This document shows positions 1 to 6,226 of a stretch of DNA of 6,226 bases, in pieces (within the stretch, counting starts at the first letter, position 1; each line of letters starts with the position of its first letter). This stretch comes from CAYSBA01 sp964429075 [NCBI: uncultured bacterium]. GTDB lineage: Bacteria > CAYSBA01. Both the position numbers and the translations under genes were made by a program. The stretch lies in contig CAYSBA010000023.1 in NCBI GenBank assembly GCA_964429075.1, forward strand, positions 1 through 6,226. The letters are read 5' to 3'. The notes beneath the pieces are model-generated. The model was not told the DNA's origin and made no database searches. It saw only the letters and a program-made list of their open reading frames with translations.

Positions 1-2554
1 CCTTTTTTACAAAATTTTCATTTGCAAGACGTCTTTTAATAAAGGCTATATCATCTTCTAACTTTTTGAGCTCTTTTGAAAGTCTCTTTATTTCATTATC
101 CTTATTTACATATCTAAGTATCGGGACAAACACCTTCACCCTGCCTCTTACAGATGCTGACCAACCCTCTGGTATTTCTGATTCTGAATTGACAACCTTT
201 AGCTCTTTTAGATTCGCTAATCTCTTTATTGTCACATCGTACTGCTTAAGGATCTCTTTATTTACTCTATCTGTCAATATCCATGCCTCAACCTGAACAG
301 AGGGAGAAATACGATTTTCACCCCTTATGTTCCTTATAGCACTTATTGCATCTATCAGAAGTTCAACACTTTTTATGGCCTCAGTATCCATAAAATCGGA
401 TGGCTCCGGAAATTTAGCAATCACAATGCTATTGCAGTCTCTTTTTAATGGTAGCTTTTGCCACAACTCTTCGGTAAGAAAGGGCATAAATGGATGTAGG
501 AGTCTTAATGATATATCAAGACAATTAACCAGCATCGATGCTGTTTGTTGTTTTTTGGATATATCATTTGAGTATACTGCCTCTTTTGAAAACTCTATAT
601 ACCAGTCGCAGAATTCATGCCAGAAAAATCTATAGAGCTCTTTTGCAGCCTCGTTTAGCTTAAACTCCTCTATCCTTTCATTAACAATAGTGCATACCTG
701 ATTTAGTCTTGATGCAATCCATCTATCCCATATTGCACCACTATCAATAGCAACTCTTTTTATCTCCACACCTTCTGCAGCGAGTAAAACATACTTTGTA
801 GCATTGTAAATCTTGTTTGCAAAATTTTTATATCCCTCAATTGCAGATTCTGACAGCTTTATATCCCTGCCCTGTGCAGTCAGGATTGCAAGGGTGAATC
901 GAAGTGGATCAGCTCCATATCTATCCATTATATCTACAGGATCAATTACATTCCCCTTTGTCTTTGACATCTTTTGACCCTTTGGATCCCTGACCATGGC
1001 GTGTAGGTATACCTTCTCAAAAGGAGGTTTCCCTGTAAATTTTAAACCCATCATTATCATCCTTGCTACCCAGAAGAAGATGATATCAAAACCGGTCTCC
1101 AATATGGTGGTTGGATAAAATACCCTGAAGTCTTCTGTTTGATCGGGCCAGCCAAGGGTTGCAAAGGGCCATAGTGCAGAGCTAAACCATGTGTCAAGCA
1201 CATCTGGATCCTGCTCAAGCATTTCACTACCACAAAAACCACATCTTGGAGGCTCTTTTTCCGCAACATTTACTTCATTACACTCCTTGCAATACCATGC
1301 AGGAATCCTGTGCCCCCACCACAGCTGTCGCGATACACACCAATCTTTTATATTATACATCCAATTAAAATATGTCTTTGTCCACTCCTCTGGCACAAAT
1401 CTTATCATACCCTTTTCTACAACATCGATTGCAGGCTCAGCAAGGGGCTTTGTCTTCACAAACCACTGTTTTGAGAGAAGAGGCTCAACAACTGTTCCAC
1501 AACGCTGACAGGTACCAACACTGTGTCTGTAATCTTCGACCTTAATAAGAAAACCTTCTCTCCTGAGGGCTTCCACTACGGCCTCTCTTGCCTCTTTGGC
1601 ATCCATTCCTTTAAAATCGCAAGCATTTTCATTCATTCGGCCATCTTCTGAAATAGCAGAAATCATATCAAGACCGTGACGTTTACCAACTTCAAAGTCA
1701 ACAAAATCATGTCCTGGTGTTATTTTAAGACATCCTGTACCAAACTCAGGATCAACTGCATCATCTCCAATTACAGGGATTGTCCTTTTGGTCAATGGCA
1801 ATCTTACATGTCTTCCTATGTATTTTGTGTATCTTTTATCCTCAGGGTTAACAGCAACTGCAGTATCTGCAAGCATTGTTTCAGGTCTCGTTGTTGCAAC
1901 TATCACACCCTCTTTCCCATCTCCATCAACAAAGGGATAAAGGATATGCCAGAGATGACCTTCTTTTTCTTCATATATGACCTCGAGATCAGACAAAGCT
2001 GTATGACACGATACACACCAGTTGATTAAACGATAATCCCTGAACAAAAGCCCGTCTCTGTAAAGTGAACAAAATACATGAATGACTGCCCTTGAGAATC
2101 CTTCATCCATCGTAAAGCGTTCACGCTGCCAATCGAGCGATGCTCCCAACCTTTTAAGCTGATCTGTAATTCTATTATGATAATATCTCTTCCACTCCCA
2201 GACCTTCTTGAGAAATTCATCCCTGCCGAGATCGTATCTCGTCAAGCCCTCTTTTTTCAATTCCCTCTCAACCACCATCTGGGTTGCAATACCTGCATGA
2301 TCTGTACCGGGTATCCAGAGTGTATTTCTGCCTTGCATCCGTTTGTGCCTTATAAGGATATCCTGTATGGTAATTGTAAGGGCATGACCCATGTGAAGAG
2401 CACCAGTAACATTTGGCGGTGGGATGGCAATCACAAAGGGCTTTGCACGCGATTTTACATCTGCGTGAAAAAAGCCCTTATCTAACCAATAACTGTACCA
2501 CTTTTTTTCAAACCTGGAGGGTTCGTATGAGCCCTCAATTCTACTTATCTTCAT
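1..2554 (-). CDS. valS: Valyl-tRNA synthetase (class I), C-terminus cut by window edge
   Basis: This cytoplasmic enzyme activates valine with ATP, charges tRNA-Val, and hydrolyses mischarged Thr-tRNA in its editing domain. About 851 codons are visible and uninterrupted; the stop lies beyond position 1. Landmarks in order are: PPPNVTG followed by HMGH (54-57, the HIGH signature); GTDHAGIATQ; the editing-domain motif TTRPE (221-225) with His282-Asp283 in GHDFVDFEVG; DTWFSSALWP; and KMSKT at 528-532, where KMSKS is usual. Cysteine pairs 180/183 with 349/352, and 422/425 with 438/441, look like two zinc sites, by analogy with Thermus-type ValRS. The visible 3' end reads LANENFV, the typical C-terminal coiled-coil arm, so perhaps about 30 residues are missing. 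The ATG at 2554 was chosen because it gives the normal start (IEGSYEPSRFEKKWY). It overlaps the upstream gene by 14 bases, and its nearest GGAG (2574-2571) is 16 bases away, so translation is probably coupled. Identity is secure. Confidence 0.98.
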   Translation of the reverse strand, partial: MKISRIEGSYEPSRFEKKWYSYWLDKGFFHADVKSRAKPFVIAIPPPNVTGALHMGHALTITIQDILIRHKRMQGRNTLWIPGTDHAGIATQMVVERELKKEGLTRYDLGRDEFLKKVWEWKRYYHNRITDQLKRLGASLDWQRERFTMDEGFSRAVIHVFCSLYRDGLLFRDYRLINWCVSCHTALSDLEVIYEEKEGHLWHILYPFVDGDGKEGVIVATTRPETMLADTAVAVNPEDKRYTKYIGRHVRLPLTKRTIPVIGDDAVDPEFGTGCLKITPGHDFVDFEVGKRHGLDMISAISEDGRMNENACDFKGMDAKEAREAVVEALRREGFLIKVEDYRHSVGTCQRCGTVVEPLLSKQWFVKTKPLAEPAIDVVEKGMIRFVPEEWTKTYFNWMYNIKDWCVSRQLWWGHRIPAWYCKECNEVNVAEKEPPRCGFCGSEMLEQDPDVLDTWFSSALWPFATLGWPDQTEDFRVFYPTTILETGFDIIFFWVARMIMMGLKFTGKPPFEKVYLHAMVRDPKGQKMSKTKGNVIDPVDIMDRYGADPLRFTLAILTAQGRDIKLSESAIEGYKNFANKIYNATKYVLLAAEGVEIKRVAIDSGAIWDRWIASRLNQVCTIVNERIEEFKLNEAAKELYRFFWHEFCDWYIEFSKEAVYSNDISKKQQTASMLVNCLDISLRLLHPFMPFLTEELWQKLPLKRDCNSIVIAKFPEPSDFMDTEAIKSVELLIDAISAIRNIRGENRISPSVQVEAWILTDRVNKEILKQYDVTIKRLANLKELKVVNSESEIPEGWSASVRGRVKVFVPILRYVNKDNEIKRLSKELKKLEDDIAFIKRRLANENFVKK

Positions 2555-4661
2555 CGTCAGAAGTCGTCTTCTCCAGAAGTTTGTTTATATTTTCTTTTAC
2601 AATCCGCTCAACTATCTTTGGGACAACCTCCCAAGCTATCTTCTCTATCACATCAGAGGCTATCTTAACAATAGTCTCCCTGTCTATTGGTAGTGAATCG
2701 ATCTCTTCAAGTCTAGAGCCATAGTCCTGATGAATATCATCTGGTGCAACCTCTTTTACCACCTTTTCATCTACAAGACCTGTTGTTGGCCCTACCAGGG
2801 TAATCTTTTCTGATTCAGATTCTGTTACAGTAGTTGAAAACATCAACCTTTCTGCCTCTTTTTTAAGCACCTCTTTATCTATCTTTTTATCTTCAGACTC
2901 TGCAAAAGTTACTGTATCCTGTGTAAATAATTCCTTTTCATCACCCTTTTCTATTGACTCAGCTGAAGAATCTTGTTCTTTAACACCTATAACCTCTTCA
3001 GAAAGAGGCTCCTTAGGTTCAACTTCAGCCTCTTTATCAGATTTATCACCCTCACTGGAAAGTTCGATCTCTTTTAGCTCATCTATAGACTTTGTCTCCT
3101 CTTCTTGTAGTTTTTTTGGCTCATCCGATATCCTGGCTGACAGATCTTCATCTTCTAAAGACCAATCTTCTTTTATTCCCTCAACATCCTCTCCCACTAA
3201 TTCTACTTCTTCTGATTTAACCTCTGTAGAGATATCGATCTTAACATCTGTAACCTTTTCATCTATATTTTCAGATTCAACCTCTTTTGTTTCTTCAAAA
3301 TCCATTTCAGAGTCTAACTCTGCCGTCTTTTCGATATCGATCTCAATATCTGATTCTATAGAAGACTCTTCATCAACTCCTTTATTCTCTGTGGTCTCTT
3401 TAGTTGAGATTGAGTCGGCCTCTATTGTTTTATCCTGTTTCTCTTCTTCAATTAATCCTTCCTTTTTTTCTACTGGCCAGTTTTGTTTTTCTTCTGACTC
3501 CTGCTCCTCTACATCAACAGAAGAGACAGCCTTATTATCTACAGGAAGGTCTATTTCCAGCTCATCCTCAACATCCTTTTTAATACCGGAGTCATCCTCA
3601 ACCGGTGATCCCTCAAACACCTCAATATCTTCCTTTATTTTCTCTTTATCTATCTCTGAGCTATCTTCTTCTAATAATCCTATATCTTCTGATGTTCCCT
3701 CTTCTAATGGTTCTTCTTCCTGGCTCATTTTGTGATCCTCATGGTCTTCTATTTCAACAATGTCCTGTGAAAGGTCTGAATTTGAAGCTGTCTGTTGGCC
3801 CTGATCAGTGATATATTGATCTACCTCTTTCAACTCTTTGTCCTTTGTCTCTATCTCTATGCTTAATTCTTCATCCGGGATATCAATATCTACCTCAATA
3901 CCATCTTCTGATAATCCTGCTTTATCATCATAAGACCCTGTCTCATCTTCAGAAAATGGCGTCTGTTTTGTTTCGCTTGCTTCTGTATGAAGATCGATCT
4001 CTACATCTAAATCCTCTTTCTGTTTCTCCTTCTGCCCTTCTTCTATCTCATCTATACTTGTATCAATCCCCTCTACCTCTTTGATACTTACATTCCACAC
4101 AGAATCTTCACCGTGGACCACTCTAAAATCCTCTTCAAGGCCCTCCCAACTTATTTTAAGTCCAAAAGGATCCTGCGAGGGTTCAGAAACAGACTCCATT
4201 GCAACTTTAAAAACCCCCTCTTCTTCAGACTGTTCTTCCTTTTGTTCCTCAAAGGGCATTTCAACAACTTCTGCGTGTTCTTTTGCCTTATCTTCCTCTT
4301 TCTCCTTCTCTTTCTTTAATTTCGGTTCATTTTCACTTATGATTTTAAGTAACTCATCGGACTTAAAGGGTTTATTTATAAAATTTACACCAGCAAGGGC
4401 TGCTTTTAGATCATCTATAAGACCTGTGAATGAACTCACCATCACAAATAATGCTGAAGAATCTTTCAGCTCCTTAACAAGTTCTATATTGTCATGATCC
4501 ACCAGACCTGCATCTAGAAAAACAATTGAATCTTTTAGCTCTTCTGAATCAGCCTTATTAAGGCTTTCAAAGGTCTTAAGACTTACCGATTCATTTATCA
4601 GAACAAGCCTGAAGGCCTCTTTTATGATGGAACTGTTGTCAATTACACATACCCTTTTCAC
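2541..4661 (-). CDS. Receiver-domain protein with long acidic disordered region and PopZ-like C-terminal helices
   Basis: A 706-residue protein of unknown function. Residues 1-110 form a response-regulator receiver fold: VCVID with Asp8, FLD with Asp50 as likely phospho-acceptor, VMVSS (Ser76/77) and INKPF with the conserved Lys97. Asn9 replaces the second acidic residue of the usual pair. Residues about 111-600 are low-complexity and strongly acidic (hand count about 35% Asp+Glu over 101-600), with no recognisable enzyme or DNA-binding domain. An island at about 165-200 is richer in hydrophobic residues and has two Trp. Short motifs such as VEIDL, VDIDI, LEIDL and IEIDI recur. Residues about 660-697 are predicted to form two amphipathic helices around IAWEVVPKIVERIV (Trp677, Pro681), resembling the oligomerising tail of PopZ; the tail ends SDDEDK. 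The start is GTG at 4661, set by AGGAGG 8 bases upstream. It is first in an operon with valS. A phosphorylation-tuned scaffold is plausible but inferred; an output regulator is unlikely because no effector domain is seen. Confidence 0.9.
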   Translation of the reverse strand: MKRVCVIDNSSIIKEAFRLVLINESVSLKTFESLNKADSEELKDSIVFLDAGLVDHDNIELVKELKDSSALFVMVSSFTGLIDDLKAALAGVNFINKPFKSDELLKIISENEPKLKKEKEKEEDKAKEHAEVVEMPFEEQKEEQSEEEGVFKVAMESVSEPSQDPFGLKISWEGLEEDFRVVHGEDSVWNVSIKEVEGIDTSIDEIEEGQKEKQKEDLDVEIDLHTEASETKQTPFSEDETGSYDDKAGLSEDGIEVDIDIPDEELSIEIETKDKELKEVDQYITDQGQQTASNSDLSQDIVEIEDHEDHKMSQEEEPLEEGTSEDIGLLEEDSSEIDKEKIKEDIEVFEGSPVEDDSGIKKDVEDELEIDLPVDNKAVSSVDVEEQESEEKQNWPVEKKEGLIEEEKQDKTIEADSISTKETTENKGVDEESSIESDIEIDIEKTAELDSEMDFEETKEVESENIDEKVTDVKIDISTEVKSEEVELVGEDVEGIKEDWSLEDEDLSARISDEPKKLQEEETKSIDELKEIELSSEGDKSDKEAEVEPKEPLSEEVIGVKEQDSSAESIEKGDEKELFTQDTVTFAESEDKKIDKEVLKKEAERLMFSTTVTESESEKITLVGPTTGLVDEKVVKEVAPDDIHQDYGSRLEEIDSLPIDRETIVKIASDVIEKIAWEVVPKIVERIVKENINKLLEKTTSDDEDK

Positions 4662-4669
4662 TCCTTAAA

Positions 4670-4675
4670 CCTCCT
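4670..4675 (-). promoter_or_regulatory. Shine-Dalgarno site of the receiver/acidic protein gene
   Basis: The minus strand reads AGGAGG from 4675 to 4670, with 8 bases before the GTG at 4661. This consensus-strength site at ideal distance is what fixes the GTG as the start. A second AGGAG (4665-4661) runs into the GTG itself and is too close to serve this start. Confidence 0.8.
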
Positions 4676-4681
4676 AATGGC

Positions 4682-4710
4682 AGATTAGCAAGCAGATTTC
4701 ATATTGTCAA
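4682..4710 (-). promoter_or_regulatory. Candidate sigma-70 promoter for the leftward receiver-valS operon
   Basis: The minus strand reads a perfect TTGACA (4710-4705), a 17-base spacer, then TAATCT (4687-4682). The hexamer TAATCT matches TATAAT at only 3 of 6 positions but is preceded by TGC, an extended -10 feature. Transcription would begin near 4675, leaving a leader of only about 14 bases that starts at the Shine-Dalgarno site. That very short leader is a reason for caution; a promoter further upstream is possible. Confidence 0.4.
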
Positions 4711-4733
4711 GATAATAAGACGATAAACATAAG
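4704..4733 (+). promoter_or_regulatory. Candidate sigma-70 promoter for the tRNA-His / tRNA-Leu / acyl-CoA synthetase unit
   Basis: TTGTCA (4704-4709, 5 of 6 matches to TTGACA), an 18-base spacer and CATAAG (4728-4733, 4 of 6 matches to TATAAT). Transcription would start near 4740, leaving about 36 bases of 5' leader to be removed by RNase P before tRNA-His. The -35 bases are the same ones used by the candidate leftward promoter. The assignment rests on consensus matching alone. Confidence 0.3.
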
Positions 4734-4775
4734 ATTGAGTTTTTCTGGCAATTATGTTAGGGAAATTGCTTCTGT

Positions 4776-4849
4776 GGTGAGTGTAGCTCAGTTGGCAGAG
4801 CACCAGGTTGTGGCCCTGGGGGTCGTGGGTTCAAGTCCCATCACTCACC
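4776..4849 (+). tRNA. tRNA-His, anticodon GTG
   Basis: A complete cloverleaf. The acceptor stem GTGAGTG (4777-4783) pairs with CACTCAC (4842-4848). The D-stem is GCTC/GAGC (4786-4789/4798-4801). The anticodon stem CCAGG/CCTGG encloses the loop TTGTGGC with GTG at 4810-4812. The T-stem is GTGGG/CCCAT around TTCAAGT. The histidine-specific extra base G-1 (4776) faces discriminator C73 (4849), the identity pair for HisRS. The 3' CCA is not encoded, so it must be added by tRNA nucleotidyltransferase. tRNA-Leu follows 48 bases downstream and is probably on the same transcript. Confidence 0.97.
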
Positions 4850-4897
4850 CCTCTTTGTTGACTAAAATCCTCAATATGATACTCAATATCTAATCTT

Positions 4898-4983
4898 GCC
4901 GGAGTGGCGGAACTGGGAGACGCGCCGGACTCAAAATCCGGTGGAGCCAAAACTCCGTGTGGGTTCGAGTCCCTCCTCCGGCA
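4898..4983 (+). tRNA. tRNA-Leu, anticodon CAA
   Basis: An 86-base class II tRNA. The acceptor stem GCCGGAG (4898-4904) pairs with CTCCGGC (4976-4982), and the discriminator is A (4983), as expected for leucine. The anticodon stem CCGGA/TCCGG encloses CTCAAAA with CAA at 4932-4934, reading UUG codons. The long variable arm is GGAG/CTCC (4943-4946/4953-4956). The T-loop is TTCGAGT. In the T-stem the second pair appears to be a T-T mismatch (4960 with 4974). CCA is not encoded. The next gene begins 23 bases after the mature 3' end. Confidence 0.96.
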
Positions 4984-4996
4984 TTTAATCTTTAAT

Positions 4997-5001
4997 GGGA
5001 G
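4997..5001 (+). promoter_or_regulatory. Shine-Dalgarno site deciding the acyl-CoA synthetase start
   Basis: GGGAG lies 5 bases upstream of ATG 5007. An in-frame ATG at 4995 has no purine-rich site upstream and lies only 11 bases after tRNA-Leu; the GGGAG begins with its own final base. This favours the 5007 start. Confidence 0.6.
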
Positions 5002-5006
5002 AAGAG

Positions 5007-6226
5007 ATGTCCTATGATCTTGATGCACTTTTCAGGCCAAAGTCTGTTGCTGTAATTGGTGCCACACCAAAAAAAGGTACTATTGGCAATGCTGTTCTTC
5101 AGAACATTGTAAAAAGTGGTTTCCAGGGCACTGTCTATCCTATAAATCCGAAACATAAAGTAATAATGTGCCTAAAATCTTATCATTCTGTTTTAGATGT
5201 AGAAGACCCCATTGATATGGCCATAATTGTAGTAAATAAAGACAGGGTCCTTAAGGTAGTAGATGAGTGTGGTAAAAAGGGGGTCAAAGGACTTGTAATA
5301 ATTACTGCCGGTTTCAAAGAGATAGGTGGAGAGGGTATTAAACGTGAAGAGAGACTGAGATCTCTACTCAAAAAATATGGGATGAGGTGTATCGGGCCAA
5401 ACTGTATGGGAATTATAAATACTGATCCAGATATTCAGCTTAACGCAAGTTTTTCACGACTCTTCCCCAAACCTGGCAACATTGCCTTCATGTCACAGTC
5501 TGGTGCACTTGGGGATACCATCCTGGACTATGCGTCTGGTCTGAACATTGGTTTTAGTATGTTTGCGAGCGTTGGCAATAAGACCGATGTCTCGGGTAAT
5601 GATCTCCTTCAATATTGGGAAAATGATCAAAGAACAGATGTGATACTACTATACCTTGAGAGTTTTGGAAATCCTAAAAATTTCACAAAGATAGCAAGGA
5701 ACCTCACAAAGAAAAAGCCCATACTTGCTGTAAAATCTGGAAGAACAATAACAGGACAGCGTGCTGCAAAGTCCCATACCGGGGCACTGGCAGGTCTTGA
5801 TCTTGGTGTGGATGCCCTTTTTGAACAGTGTGGTGTCATAAGGACAGACTCGATCGAGGATATGCTGGACTGTGCAATAGCACTCTCAACTCAACCTATA
5901 CCAGATGGGAACCGGGTTGCAATTGTAACCAATTCAGGCGGGCCGGGGATCATGGCCACAGATGCTATAGAAAATATGGATCTTAAGATGGCAACTCTAT
6001 CCAGACAAACGCTTGGAAGGCTAAAAAAACACCTGCATGAAGATGCAAGCCTTGCCAACCCGATAGATTTATTAGCAGGGGCAACTGCTAAAGACTATTA
6101 CCACGCTCTATCTGCGTGTCTTTCTGATAAAGGTGTGGATATTGTCCTTGTAATCTTTATGCCACCAATTATGCTTGATGTAATGGCTGTAGTTGATTCC
6201 ATAGTAAAGGCTAAGAAGAAATATCC
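5007..6226 (+). CDS. Acyl-CoA synthetase (ADP-forming) family protein, 3' end cut by window edge
   Basis: A member of the NDP-forming acetyl-CoA synthetase family, which converts acyl-CoA + ADP + Pi to acid + ATP + CoA, or the reverse, in the cytoplasm. The 406 visible codons cover the alpha part. The CoA-binding Rossmann domain has SVAVIGATP (Gly18) and GPNCMG (130-135). The succinyl-CoA-ligase-like domain has GNIAFMSQSGALG (157-169) and KSHTGALAG with His257, which aligns with the phosphorylated catalytic histidine of this family. The third domain opens with TNSGGPG (308-314). The ATP-grasp beta part would be downstream, so a separate alpha subunit and a fused alpha-beta protein cannot be told apart here. 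Around residues 49-58 the sequence is HKVIMCLKSY, where relatives usually have a Gly before the KxY segment. The acyl substrate is not determinable; acetate or another short or aromatic acid is possible. It directly follows tRNA-Leu and is probably cotranscribed with it. The start at 5007 is chosen on its GGGAG site. Confidence 0.93.
   Translation, partial: MSYDLDALFRPKSVAVIGATPKKGTIGNAVLQNIVKSGFQGTVYPINPKHKVIMCLKSYHSVLDVEDPIDMAIIVVNKDRVLKVVDECGKKGVKGLVIITAGFKEIGGEGIKREERLRSLLKKYGMRCIGPNCMGIINTDPDIQLNASFSRLFPKPGNIAFMSQSGALGDTILDYASGLNIGFSMFASVGNKTDVSGNDLLQYWENDQRTDVILLYLESFGNPKNFTKIARNLTKKKPILAVKSGRTITGQRAAKSHTGALAGLDLGVDALFEQCGVIRTDSIEDMLDCAIALSTQPIPDGNRVAIVTNSGGPGIMATDAIENMDLKMATLSRQTLGRLKKHLHEDASLANPIDLLAGATAKDYYHALSACLSDKGVDIVLVIFMPPIMLDVMAVVDSIVKAKKKY

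Noticed and set aside
66-2485. Plus-strand and minus-strand short reading frames within the valS region
   Set aside because: All overlap the continuous, motif-rich ValRS frame; none resembles a protein family.
2861-4360. Acidic low-complexity region considered as a tandem DNA repeat or CRISPR-like array
   Set aside because: There is no fixed-length unit or regular spacing. Similarity is at the level of amino-acid composition and short protein motifs only.
3391-4497. Several plus-strand Ser/Leu-rich reading frames of 68-138 codons
   Set aside because: They lie opposite the acidic gene. Its GAA/GAG/GAT-rich codons give TTC/CTC/ATC on the other strand and so produce open Ser/Leu/Phe frames; they have no ribosome sites or family likeness.
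4858-4880. TTGACT ... TATGAT as a promoter between the two tRNAs
   Set aside because: The spacer is only 11 bases, too short for a sigma-70 promoter.
4870-4889. 8-base direct repeat CTCAATAT (4870-4877 and 4882-4889) between the tRNAs
   Set aside because: It is too short, occurs once in an AT-rich spacer, and has no partner elsewhere in the window.
4995-5006. Alternative in-frame ATG at 4995 for the acyl-CoA synthetase
   Set aside because: It has no Shine-Dalgarno site and sits almost on the tRNA-Leu 3' end; GGGAG is well placed for the ATG at 5007.
4831-5028. 65-codon minus-strand reading frame across the tRNA genes
   Set aside because: It is antisense to both tRNAs. The RRRDSNPHG-type peptide is a well-known artefact of translating the complement of tRNA-Leu-like genes.
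5183-5839. Minus-strand frames of 62 and 70 codons opposite the acyl-CoA synthetase gene
   Set aside because: They are shadows of a well-conserved coding frame with catalytic motifs.

Overview
The window looks like a piece of a moderately AT-rich bacterial chromosome. Two divergent transcription units flank a short intergenic region, and two tRNA genes head the rightward unit. Three features together suggest a Desulfobacterota-like (deltaproteobacterial) or Nitrospirota-like anaerobe: the bacterial-type zinc-binding valyl-tRNA synthetase, the ADP-forming acyl-CoA synthetase family gene, and a receiver protein ending in a 'WEVVP' helix. This is inference from gene types; no marker in the window fixes the lineage. 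There are no insertion sequences, phage genes, CRISPR arrays or clear horizontal-transfer scars.

Left unit (minus strand, read right to left from about 4675). The first gene (4661 to 2541) encodes a 706-residue protein. It has an N-terminal receiver domain (about residues 1-110), roughly 500 residues of very acidic, apparently disordered sequence, and a C-terminal pair of amphipathic helices that resembles the oligomerisation tail of PopZ-type polar scaffold proteins. Its last codons overlap by 14 bases the start of valS (valyl-tRNA synthetase), which runs off the left edge with about 851 codons visible and its extreme C-terminus missing. The overlap implies one operon and probably translational coupling.

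Intergenic region (4662-4775). It holds a strong Shine-Dalgarno site for the acidic protein and a TTGTCAA heptamer at 4704-4710 that reads as a -35 box on both strands: exactly TTGACA on the minus strand and TTGTCA on the plus strand. Two back-to-back promoters may therefore share the same bases.

Right unit (plus strand). tRNA-His(GTG) at 4776-4849 and tRNA-Leu(CAA) at 4898-4983 are followed after only 23 bases by an acyl-CoA synthetase (ADP-forming) family gene starting at 5007 and running off the right edge (406 codons visible). There is almost no room for a promoter between tRNA-Leu and this gene, so it may be made as part of a mixed tRNA-mRNA transcript.

The most interesting object is the receiver / acidic linker / PopZ-like-tail protein. 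It has the layout of a signal-responsive scaffold or condensate-forming protein, yet it sits in a housekeeping operon with valS. Its function is unknown from sequence alone.
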